The position numbers and the translations under genes are program-made. Under the pieces are notes generated by a model, which did no database searches, was not told where the DNA came from, and was given only the letters and a program-made list of their open reading frames with translations. This document shows, in pieces, positions 16,006 through 22,248 of a stretch of DNA of 22,248 bases (positions are counted from its first letter, which is position 1; each line of letters begins with the position of its first letter). This stretch comes from an uncultured Collinsella sp. (GTDB lineage Bacteria; Actinomycetota; Coriobacteriia; Coriobacteriales; Coriobacteriaceae), in contig CABUBH010000034.1 of assembly GCA_902489775.1 (NCBI GenBank), positions 1 through 22,248 of the forward strand, given 5' to 3'.

Positions 16006-17145
16006 TTAGTAATCCACCGCCGCAGGGCTGTTCATCCAGTCGCTCACGAACGCACCGTAACGGCCCTCGATAATGGCCTGGCGAGCACGCTGCATAAGGT
16101 TGAGCAGGTAGTAGATGTTGTGCATCGACAGCAAAATGCCGCCGAGCATCTCCTTCTGCGTGACCATGTGGCGGATGAGCGCGCGGCTGTAGCCGCCCGT
16201 GCACACCGGGCAGGTGCAGGTGGGATCGATGGGGCCATCGTCGTGCGCAAAGCGAGCGTTGCGGAAGTTGAGGCGACCCTCGCTGGAGAACGCCGTGCCC
16301 ATGCGGCCGGTGCGCGTCGGCAGCACGCAGTCGAACATGTCGATGCCCACACCCACACCGCGCACGAGGGTGGTGGGGTTGCCGACGCCCATCAGGTAGC
16401 GAGGCTTGTGCTTGGGCATGTACTCACTCGCGAGCGGTGCCAGCGTCTCAAACATGGTCTCGTGGTCCTCGCCCACCGAGTAGCCGCCAATGCCGTAGCC
16501 CGGGAAGTCGCCGCACTCCTCCAGATGGCGCAGCGAACGCAGGCGCAGGTCCAGGTGCATGCCGCCTTGGACGATGCCAAAGAGTGCCTGGTCATCGCGG
16601 GTATGCGCCTTATAGCAGCGCTCGGCCCACATACTCGACAGCTCAACGGCGCGCTCAACGTAGGCGCGCGTGGCGGGATAGCCCGGGCACTGGTCGAGCT
16701 GCATGCAGATATCGGAGCCGAGCTTCATGGCGATTTCCATGTTGTCCTCGGGCGTCCAGAACACATGGCGGCCGTCGTAGTCGTTGACGATAAAGCGCAC
16801 GCCCTCGTCGGTGAGCTTGACGGCGTCGTTGTGGCTGAACACCTGGAAGCCGCCCGAGTCGGTAAGAATGGGGCCATGCCAGTTCATAAACTTGTGCAGT
16901 CCGCCCAGCTCGGCGATAGTGTCCTCGCCGGGACGCATGGACAGGTGATAGGTATTGGCGAGCACGATCTGGGCACCGAGCTGCTTGACGGTCTCGGTAG
17001 GAATACCCTTGACGTTTGCCTTGGTGCCCACGGGCATAAAGATCGGCGTCTCGATGTCGCCGTGCGGGGTATGCAGCACGCCGGCACGCGCGTGCGTCGT
17101 CGGATCCTCGGCAATCAGGTCGAATTTAAAAAGACTCTGGTCCAT
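16006..17145 (-). CDS. tgt: tRNA-guanine transglycosylase
   Basis: This 379-aa enzyme exchanges guanine 34 of GUN-anticodon tRNAs for preQ1, the first tRNA-bound step toward queuosine. The active-site DSGGFQVFS (D96), the D151-x-C153 pair, GGYSVGE, and DMFDCVLPTRTGRMG are present, as is the zinc cluster CTCPVC followed by the late His in the HNIYYLL segment. The usual DECTPYPA loop reads DQCPGYPA, an unusual E-to-Q change. The Val in GGYSVGE matches preQ1-using bacterial enzymes rather than queuine-using ones; this is by alignment from memory. AAGGAG lies nine bases before the ATG. Its pathway partner queA is 3.6 kb away on the same strand. Confidence 0.95.
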   Translation of the reverse strand: MDQSLFKFDLIAEDPTTHARAGVLHTPHGDIETPIFMPVGTKANVKGIPTETVKQLGAQIVLANTYHLSMRPGEDTIAELGGLHKFMNWHGPILTDSGGFQVFSHNDAVKLTDEGVRFIVNDYDGRHVFWTPEDNMEIAMKLGSDICMQLDQCPGYPATRAYVERAVELSSMWAERCYKAHTRDDQALFGIVQGGMHLDLRLRSLRHLEECGDFPGYGIGGYSVGEDHETMFETLAPLASEYMPKHKPRYLMGVGNPTTLVRGVGVGIDMFDCVLPTRTGRMGTAFSSEGRLNFRNARFAHDDGPIDPTCTCPVCTGGYSRALIRHMVTQKEMLGGILLSMHNIYYLLNLMQRARQAIIEGRYGAFVSDWMNSPAAVDY

Positions 17146-17182
17146 AAACTGGAACTCCTTGGTTGCGGTTCATACGCAAACC

Positions 17183-17217
17183 ATTATACGGGCAACCCGC
17201 AAGAAGCACCGACTCGA
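17183..17217 (-). promoter_or_regulatory. Candidate promoter of tgt
   Basis: A perfect TATAAT on the minus strand (17188-17183) lies 37 bases before the tgt ATG, giving a leader of roughly 30 bases. The -35 region is weak. It separates tgt transcription from the upstream SDR gene. Confidence 0.5.
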
Positions 17218-17310
17218 CAGAAACTGGCGCAAAGGAAACCTGCCCCCTTGCACCAATGCACCAGGATAAAAATGATCCGTTTTCCTCCGTCCCCAACGAA
17301 TCATTTCCGA

Positions 17311-17555
17311 CAGCCACAGCAACGCCGATGTTATGGCACCGACACCGAAAACCCGCCAGAGCGAGCAAGGTGCCTTCAAGCAAAATGGCGCCGCAGGTTG
17401 AGCATAAGTCAGCGAGCGAGCCGCATTTGAGACAAGGTGACGTGAAACGAAAGGGCGCTGACCTTTCGGTCGCGCCCTTGAAGTTGAACGTCAGATTGTC
17501 CAAATGCGGCCCGCGCAGCGTCGGCCCGTTACGGCGTTTGGCAAAACGCCGTAAC
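17311..17555 (-). ncRNA. Structured non-coding element S1 (candidate RNA), downstream of the SDR gene
   Basis: Minus-strand order: P1, GTTACGGCGTTT / AAACGCCGTAAC (17555-17528), 2 bases after the SDR stop; conserved CGACGCTGC; P2, 10 bp (17510-17501 with 17429-17420) plus 4 bp; CAATCTGACGTTCAA; P3, TGACGT/ACGTCA; P4, GGGCGC-GACC-GAAA-GGTC-A-GCGCCC (17477-17453); CACGTCACCTTG. It ends with a tail, TTTTCGGTGTC and GGCGTTGC, shared with S2. Relative to S2 it carries about 65 extra bases after P2. Helices are kept while their sequence differs from S2, as expected for a functional fold. It fills most of the 412-base gap between tgt and the SDR gene, in which I see no gene. Whether it is transcribed is unknown. 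Confidence 0.5.
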
Positions 17556-17557
17556 CC

Positions 17558-18358
17558 CTAGGGCCGCTGGCCCATGCCACCCTCGAGGGTGACGGTCTCG
17601 CCGTTCATATACTTAAAGTCGGGACCGCAGAGCTGAACGACAACGCGGCCGATTTCCTTCTCGACGTCGCCGTAGTGACCCGCCGGCGGCATGTGGACGT
17701 TGGCCTTGAACGCCTCGGGATAGGCATCCTGGAAGTTCTCGAGCGCGGCGGTCCAAGCAAGCGGGCAAACGATATTGACGTTGATGCCGTCCTTGCCCCA
17801 CTCGTTGGCAGCGACGCGGGTCAGACCGCGGATGCCCTCCTTGGCAGCGGCGTAGCTGCACTGGCCATAGTTGCCAAACAGGCCGGCGCCCGAAGCAAAG
17901 TTGACCACGGAGCCCTTGGTCTCCTTCAGGTGCGGGTAGGCCTTCTGCATGTACAGGTAGGTGGCATACAGACCGGAGTAAATGGCGAGGTTGAACTGGT
18001 CCATGGTGTGATCGGCGATCGTCACGCCCGAAGCGCTGGCCTGAGCATTGTTGACGACGGCGTCGATGCGGCCGAACTCCTCAATGGCCTTGTCGATGAC
18101 GTTCTGGACGACGGCCTCGTTGTCCTGACCAGCCGAGACATCGGCCTGAACAGGCAGAACCTTGACGCCGTACTCGGCCTCGAGGGATTCCTTGGCAGCC
18201 TCGAGCTTGGCAACGTTGCGGCCGGTAATGACGAGGTTTGCGCCCTCCTTGGCAAAAGCGATATCGATACCGTAGCCGATGGAGCCAGCGGAGCCGTCCT
18301 TAAGCGTGGCCTTGCCGCCGCCGGTGACGATCACGGTCTTACCAGTGAAAAGTCCCAT
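17558..18358 (-). CDS. SDR-family oxidoreductase, 12-alpha-hydroxysteroid dehydrogenase-like
   Basis: This 266-aa classical short-chain dehydrogenase has the cofactor loop TGGGK...GSIGYG (12-30, with about 7 extra residues), R47 after strand 2 (TGRN, favouring NADP), NNAQASASG (103-111), catalytic S156 in FASGAGLFGN, and Y169-x3-K173. The segments NNAQASASG, YSGLYATY, SYAAAKEGIRGL and the C-terminus LEGGMGQRP match, as I remember it, the clostridial 12-alpha-HSDH that reversibly oxidises the 12-OH of cholate and deoxycholate. That specificity is inferred, not proved. The start at 18358 follows AAAGGAC. It is monocistronic and directly followed by element S1. Confidence 0.85.
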   Translation of the reverse strand: MGLFTGKTVIVTGGGKATLKDGSAGSIGYGIDIAFAKEGANLVITGRNVAKLEAAKESLEAEYGVKVLPVQADVSAGQDNEAVVQNVIDKAIEEFGRIDAVVNNAQASASGVTIADHTMDQFNLAIYSGLYATYLYMQKAYPHLKETKGSVVNFASGAGLFGNYGQCSYAAAKEGIRGLTRVAANEWGKDGINVNIVCPLAWTAALENFQDAYPEAFKANVHMPPAGHYGDVEKEIGRVVVQLCGPDFKYMNGETVTLEGGMGQRP

Positions 18359-18652
18359 ATAAAGTCCTTTCAAATCGCGACGGGCGCACCCGCCGACTGC
18401 GCGCATCCAAATAAACGCGCCAAAAGCTGAAATGCAACTTTAACGGGTTCAAGCGAAAAATAAAGCCCATGGCAGGCGAACGGCGCAACGTCTTTCGGCG
18501 AAGGGAATGTCAAGTAAAAATTGGATAGAGTGGCCGAGTTTTTGCTATCGACGCGAGCCATCGAACACGTTTTGAAACTTTGCTGCGGCGCGCGGGAAGT
18601 CGGCGCGAGGCTTTATCATAGGGTGACAAACAACGATGAGGAGCACATGCCT

Positions 18653-20416
18653 ATGACAGACGAGCTGGACCCCCAGACTCAACAGCATATTGATGATTCC
18701 GCAGACGTCACCGCAGATGCTGACGCTGTGACCTGCGATGATATTGACCTCGACGACCCATTCTTGGACGAAAGCGCTACGGCGGAAACCCCTGGCGCCG
18801 AAGATGCAGACGAGCAAAACGACGATGCGCCCGCTCAGGACGACGACCCCGTACAGGATGCCGCTCCGCAAGCTACGGGCCCTATCGAGGTTTCTTCGGA
18901 AGAAGAGCTCGACGCCGTCATGGACTCCATGATGGATGCCGTCAAAGCGATGAAAGACGCCGTGGCCGACGCTGACGTTGACGCCGAGGAAGAGGAGGCC
19001 GCCGAGGCAGCCTCGACCTTCGTACCCGGCGAGACTCCGGTTGCCGACCAGGGCAGCGCCATGCCCTCGTTTCTGCAGCTCGAGCATCCCACGATTGGCG
19101 CCGATGCGGTCGACCCGCACGCAGCAGGCTTTTCTGTGGTCGAGGGCGGCACCGGCAATATCGCCGCGCCGCAGGCTACCGATGCGGACGCCGCCGACAC
19201 CGCTCGCCCGACCGCCCCGCACTCCCCCGCCGCGAGCCGCGATCTGGGGACCGCCGTCTCGAACACCGCGAACGCCGTGGGCACCTTTATCGCCCAGGGC
19301 GCCTCGGCCATGCGCGAGATGAACGCCGCGAAAAAGGCACTTGCCGATGCCCGCGCCCACCTGGCCGAACTTGAGCAGCGCATTGCCGATCAGGCCGAGG
19401 AACTCGAGACGCGCCAGGATATCGCAGGCCGCTACGACCAGATCGTCGCCGACCAGCGCCAGGCGATCGCCACAGCGCAAAAGACCGCTGCGGCAGCCGA
19501 GATTGACCGTGATGCCCATGCCGCCAAAGCGACAGAGCTCAAGGGTCAGTTCGAACAAATGAAGACAGAGGATGACGCGACTGAGCTCCGTCTGAAGGCC
19601 GCGCTCGACGCCGTGGAGGCCCGCGAGGCGAGCTCACGCGAGACTGGCAACCGCCTCGTTCGACGTCTTGAGGATTCCAAGCGCATCCGCGACAAGGTGA
19701 AGGCAGAGCGAGACGCCGGCATTGCCGCCGCACAACAAACCGTCGACGCCACGCGCGCCCAGCTCGAGACGCTACGTCATGAGTACGCCGAGCTGCAACG
19801 CAATCCCTCGGCAAATCCCGCCAACTATACGGTGCGCACCAGCGAACTCTCGATGCAGATCTCCGACACGGCAGATGCCCTGCGTAAAGCCGAAGAAGAT
19901 GTCCCGCGCATCACCGCCGATCTTGAGCACTCGCTTGCCGCAGCCGAGCAGGTCGTCGAGCAGGCTCAAGCCCCTATCGCCGACGCAAAACGCGCGCACC
20001 AAGCCGTGACGACCGAAGCCGATGCCGCGCGCGACGAGTTGCAGACGGCAAAGACTGCCGCCGCGACGCGCCAGCGCGAACTGCGCGAGAAAATCGCCGC
20101 CGAGGACAAGGCACGCCACGACCAAGAGCAGACCATCGCCAACGCCCAAGCAGATGCCGCACACGCGCAGTCGATCATCGAACAGGCGACCGAGGTGCAC
20201 GACCACCCAGAGATCACTGAGTCGCTTGCAGGATCCTTGGCCCGCGACAAAGCCGAATACGCCGAGACCGAGCGAGAAGTCGCCCAGCTCGAGGCCACCG
20301 AGGACGCGGTGCGCGAGCGTACCCGCGACTCACGCATCAAATTCACCGGCGCCATCGTCTGCATCGTCGCCGCAATCCTGGTGATCATCCTGATCTGGCT
20401 GTTCGCGAGCAAGTAA
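18653..20416 (+). CDS. Acidic coiled-coil protein with C-terminal membrane anchor, function unknown
   Basis: This 587-aa protein matches no family I recognise. Residues 1 to about 200 are low-complexity, strongly acidic and Ala/Pro-rich, probably disordered. From about 215 to 560 it is an Ala/Glu/Arg-rich heptad region predicted to form long coiled coils, interrupted near NPSANPANY. It ends with a short basic patch (RTRDSRIKF) and one hydrophobic helix (about 564-585), followed by ASK. The architecture is that of a tail-anchored protein facing the cytoplasm. The ATG at 18653 was chosen because GAGGAG lies nine bases upstream; an ATG two codons earlier is too close to it. It is divergent from the SDR gene across a 294-base gap with no clear promoter, and it converges with queA. 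Confidence 0.8.
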   Translation: MTDELDPQTQQHIDDSADVTADADAVTCDDIDLDDPFLDESATAETPGAEDADEQNDDAPAQDDDPVQDAAPQATGPIEVSSEEELDAVMDSMMDAVKAMKDAVADADVDAEEEEAAEAASTFVPGETPVADQGSAMPSFLQLEHPTIGADAVDPHAAGFSVVEGGTGNIAAPQATDADAADTARPTAPHSPAASRDLGTAVSNTANAVGTFIAQGASAMREMNAAKKALADARAHLAELEQRIADQAEELETRQDIAGRYDQIVADQRQAIATAQKTAAAAEIDRDAHAAKATELKGQFEQMKTEDDATELRLKAALDAVEAREASSRETGNRLVRRLEDSKRIRDKVKAERDAGIAAAQQTVDATRAQLETLRHEYAELQRNPSANPANYTVRTSELSMQISDTADALRKAEEDVPRITADLEHSLAAAEQVVEQAQAPIADAKRAHQAVTTEADAARDELQTAKTAAATRQRELREKIAAEDKARHDQEQTIANAQADAAHAQSIIEQATEVHDHPEITESLAGSLARDKAEYAETEREVAQLEATEDAVRERTRDSRIKFTGAIVCIVAAILVIILIWLFASK

Positions 20417-20433
20417 ACCAGCCGCCAGGCAAG

Positions 20434-20489
20434 TAGTCATTGGGGACGTTCTTAAACGACTAGTCGAACAAGAACGTCCCCAATGACTA
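20434..20489. repeat. Palindromic repeat R4 with nested palindrome
   Basis: A perfect 20-bp inverted repeat (20434-20453 and 20470-20489; TAGTCATTGGGGACGTTCTT) encloses a 16-base loop that contains the palindrome CGACTAGTCG. It lies 17 bases after the coiled-coil gene stop, between convergent genes. It could act as a transcript end, although no T-run follows. Confidence 0.8.
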
Positions 20490-20505
20490 GTCAAGAGTTT
20501 GGCGC

Positions 20506-20552
20506 AAGGACTGTCCCCAGGTGCCGGCACAAAAGGAACGTCCCCAAGTGCC
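20506..20552. repeat. Tandem GTCCCC-type repeat units
   Basis: Two imperfect units, AAGGACTGTCCCCAGGTGCC (20506-20525) and AAAGGAACGTCCCCAAGTGCC-like (20532-20552), are separated by a GTGCCGGCAC palindrome overlap. A third relative lies at 692-718. The core GTCCCC is shared with R4. They appear to be a dispersed genomic repeat. Confidence 0.55.
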
Positions 20553-20560
20553 AACAACGG

Positions 20561-20727
20561 CAACGCCAATGTTTTGGCGCGGACAGCGAAAACGCCCCTA
20601 AGCGAGCAAGGTGACGTGAAAGAGGAGGGCATTGACCTTTTGGTCATGCCCGACGATTGAACGTCAGATTGCCGCTTAGGGGCGTTTGCAGCGTCGAGCC
20701 GTTACGCGGTTCGCAGAACCGCGTAAC
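20561..20727 (-). ncRNA. Structured non-coding element S2 (candidate RNA), downstream of queA
   Basis: Minus-strand order: P1, GTTACGCGGTTC / GAACCGCGTAAC (20727-20701), overlapping the last base of the queA stop; conserved CGACGCTGC; P2, 15 perfect bp (20687-20673 with 20604-20590); CAATCTGACGTTCAA; P3, TGACGT/ACGTCA; P4, GGGCAT-GACC-AAAA-GGTC-A-ATGCCC (20651-20627); CACGTCACCTTGCTCGC; and P5, CGCCAA/TTGGCG (20579-20564). The unpaired blocks match S1, while P1, P2 and P4 differ with pairing preserved. With R4 and the GTCCCC repeats it accounts for the whole 310-base gap before queA. There is no T-run, so it is not a simple terminator. Confidence 0.5.
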
Positions 20728-21944
20728 TAACAAATGAGCATCGCGTCACCAAAGCTGAAGAAGCGGTAGCGCTCCTCGATGGCGGCGGCGTAGGCATCCA
20801 TGATCTGGTCGCGGGTGGCAAGCGCGCTCACGAGCATCATGAGCGTGGAGCGCGGCACGTGGAAGTTCGTGATCAGCGCATCGACCACGTGATAGGTCGA
20901 GCCGGGCATGAGGTAAAGCTGCGTCGTGGCGTTCTCGCGCACCACGATGTCACCGCGGCCAAGCGTATCGGCCCCGTCCTCGCGGCCTTCAAAATAGCGC
21001 GCCGTCACGGCCGGATCGGACACCGGCGCGTCCGCGTCAAACGCGCTCTCGAGCGAGCGCACCGCGGTAGTGCCGACGGCGATCACACGATGACCCTCGG
21101 CCTTGGCCTTATGCACGGCGTCGACAACCTCCTGCGACACGTGGTAGCGCTCGGTGTGCATGACGTGCTGCGTAGGGTCGTCCTCCTCCACCAAGCGGAA
21201 GGTATCGATGCCCACCTCGAGCTCGACGGCGGCAAACTTGGCACCCTTGGCCTCGATAGCGGCCATGAGCTCGGGAGTAAAGTGCAGACCAGCCGTAGGA
21301 GCGGCAGCCGAGTGCTCCTCCTTCATGGCGTAGACGGTCTGGTACTTCTCGGGATCGCCCTCATAATCGGTAATGTAGGGCGGTAGCGGCACGTGGCCGG
21401 CAGCGTGGATGGCCTCGTCGAGCGTGCGCGGATCGCCCGCGGCATTGCAACCGGCCGGCTCAAAACGCACCAGACGGCCACCGCGGCTATCGGCGACAAA
21501 GTCGATGACCTCGGCCGTCAGCACCACGGGAGCCCCCTCGGGCGCATGAGCGCCGCCCGCACGATACTCAATCTGAGCACCGGGCTTCAGGCGCTTGCCC
21601 GGCTTGACCAGGCACTCCCAAACGTGACCCAGCGGGTCAACATCCTCGCGGCGCTTGAGCAGCAGGGTCTCGACCACGCCGCCCGAGCCTGCCTTGCGGC
21701 CAATTAGGCGGGCCGGCATCACGCGCGTCTGGTTGATGACGAGCACGTCGCCCGGCTCGATATAGTCGATGACGTCGCGGAAGATGCGGTGCTCAACGGT
21801 ACCGCCGTGCTCCAGCGGCGTCCCCGCCTCGGAACCTTTGCGATCAACCACCAGCAGGCGGCAGGAGTCACGCGGCTCGGCAGGCGCCTGGGCGATGAGC
21901 TCTTCGGGCAGGTTATAGTCAAAATCATCGGTACGCATAGACAC
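20727..21944 (-). CDS. queA: S-adenosylmethionine:tRNA ribosyltransferase-isomerase
   Basis: This 405-aa enzyme transfers and isomerises the ribosyl part of SAM onto preQ1 in tRNA, making epoxyqueuosine after Tgt. Typical segments are visible: DFDYNLPEELIAQ at the N-terminus, QTRVMPARLIGRK, GHVPLPPYI, the long block YAMKEEHSAAAPTAGLHFT, and DALITNFHVPRSTLMMLV near the end. It is longer than the common 340-360 aa because of small inserts near residues 35-50 and in the SRGGRLVRFEPAGCNAAG region. The GTG at 21944 is preferred, with AAGGAG eight bases upstream; an ATG two codons later is the alternative. Element S2 begins at its stop codon. Confidence 0.95.
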   Translation of the reverse strand: MSMRTDDFDYNLPEELIAQAPAEPRDSCRLLVVDRKGSEAGTPLEHGGTVEHRIFRDVIDYIEPGDVLVINQTRVMPARLIGRKAGSGGVVETLLLKRREDVDPLGHVWECLVKPGKRLKPGAQIEYRAGGAHAPEGAPVVLTAEVIDFVADSRGGRLVRFEPAGCNAAGDPRTLDEAIHAAGHVPLPPYITDYEGDPEKYQTVYAMKEEHSAAAPTAGLHFTPELMAAIEAKGAKFAAVELEVGIDTFRLVEEDDPTQHVMHTERYHVSQEVVDAVHKAKAEGHRVIAVGTTAVRSLESAFDADAPVSDPAVTARYFEGREDGADTLGRGDIVVRENATTQLYLMPGSTYHVVDALITNFHVPRSTLMMLVSALATRDQIMDAYAAAIEERYRFFSFGDAMLIC

Positions 21945-21980
21945 GTCGGATTCTCCTTATATAGCTAAAGTCCGCTCTAC

Positions 21981-22008
21981 ATCCTAGCAGGCTGACGTCC
22001 CAAGTGAA
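21981..22008 (-). promoter_or_regulatory. Candidate promoter of queA
   Basis: On the minus strand TTCACT (22008-22003) and TAGGAT (21986-21981) are 16 bases apart, about 37 bases before the GTG. Each matches the sigma-70 consensus at four of six positions. Confidence 0.4.
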
Positions 22009-22049
22009 CTACTTTTTGGCGCCTTGATTATCGACTTCATCCGAACACC

Positions 22050-22087
22050 TCCCACATTCATCCGCACATGTACGGATGAATGTGGGA
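22050..22087. repeat. Inverted repeat upstream of the IS30-type transposase
   Basis: Fifteen perfect base pairs (22050-22064 and 22073-22087; TCCCACATTCATCCG) enclose an 8-base loop, CACATGTA. It lies 52 bases before the transposase ATG, and a partial copy of one arm (TTCATCCG) lies at 22037-22044. It could be part of the insertion sequence's left end or a control hairpin. The true element boundary cannot be fixed from one end. Confidence 0.55.
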
Positions 22088-22139
22088 ACCCGATACCCTG
22101 AGGGCCGGATCGGCCGGCCCCGGGAGATCGGAGGACGGC

Positions 22140-22248
22140 ATGTCCGGAAAGAAGAAGAGTGGCTCCGCAAGGGCGGTCCCGAGGGCCTACGGAAGGCTCA
22201 CGAGGCACGAGCGGGACACGGTCCAGAGGATGCTGGAGCGCGGGGCCT
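22140..22248 (+). CDS. IS30-family transposase, N-terminal fragment cut by the window edge
   Basis: Thirty-six codons are visible from an ATG with GGAGG five bases upstream. After a basic start (MSGKKKSGSARA) comes YGRLTRHERDTVQRMLERGA, which resembles the first helices of the N-terminal helix-turn-helix of IS30 transposases. These enzymes cut and join insertion-sequence ends with a DDE domain, which would lie beyond the edge. Five AGG codons in 36 contrast with the CGC-rich neighbouring genes and support foreign origin. The family call rests on this short segment only. Confidence 0.6.
   Translation, partial: MSGKKKSGSARAVPRAYGRLTRHERDTVQRMLERGA

Noticed and set aside
15874..17430. 518-codon plus-strand open frame opposite tgt.
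   Set aside because: Mirror of the tgt gene in GC-rich DNA; no recognisable domain.
17126..17503. Minus-strand frame across S1 with CLKCG and CSTCG pairs that look like a zinc ribbon.
   Set aside because: It lies inside the structured element, runs into the tgt start, and its coding potential is not preserved in S2; treated as chance.
17311..20727. S1/S2 as ordinary terminators, retron RNA or diversity-generating repeats.
   Set aside because: No T-run follows the hairpins, and no reverse transcriptase is in the window.

Overview
The window looks like chromosomal DNA of a gut Coriobacteriia, most probably Collinsella. It is GC-rich, with CGC/GCC/CTC-type codon use, strong AGGAGG-like ribosome sites, and many palindromic intergenic repeats. 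The genus is inferred from the overall look of the proteins and repeats, not from a marker gene. No rRNA, tRNA or CRISPR array is visible.

Layout. 163-540 (-): DtxR/MntR-type metalloregulator. 728-3364 (-): ABC-F (Uup-like) ATPase with a translationally coupled HAD phosphatase, closed by a terminator. 3528-7187 (-): high-affinity phosphate transporter pstS-pstC-pstA-pstB with overlapping stop/start codons and a strong terminator; phoU is absent. The pstS frame carries an in-frame TAG three codons after its start, ahead of an otherwise perfect Tat/lipoprotein signal peptide. 7482-9642 (-): HAD phosphatase and PepV-like M20 dipeptidase. 9793-10653 (+): DegV fatty-acid-binding protein.

10667-14920 is the accessory part. 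It holds a 228-bp MITE-like element with 35-bp terminal inverted repeats. Next is a 1008-codon AEP primase + SF2 helicase + degenerate phospholipase-D protein of the TOTE conflict-system type. Facing it is a YafQ/DinJ-type toxin-antitoxin pair. The large gene is bracketed by two near-identical palindromic repeats, and the second one supplies its stop codon.

15035-21944 returns to core genes, with some gut-specific content: LOG-family nucleotide hydrolase, tgt and queA (queuosine tRNA modification), an SDR closely resembling bacterial 12-alpha-hydroxysteroid dehydrogenase (bile acids), and an acidic, tail-anchored coiled-coil protein. The 3' end (22140 onward) is the start of an IS30-family transposase.

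The most novel-looking signal is a pair of homologous non-coding elements, S1 (about 17311-17555) and S2 (about 20561-20727). Each sits directly after a stop codon on the minus strand, behind the SDR gene and queA. They share conserved single-stranded blocks, and their helices are kept by compensatory changes; one hairpin is capped by GAAA in one copy and AAAA in the other. This is what an undescribed structured RNA family, or a structured mobile repeat, would look like. A second family of palindromes (R1-R3) also lies at gene ends and also shows arm covariation.
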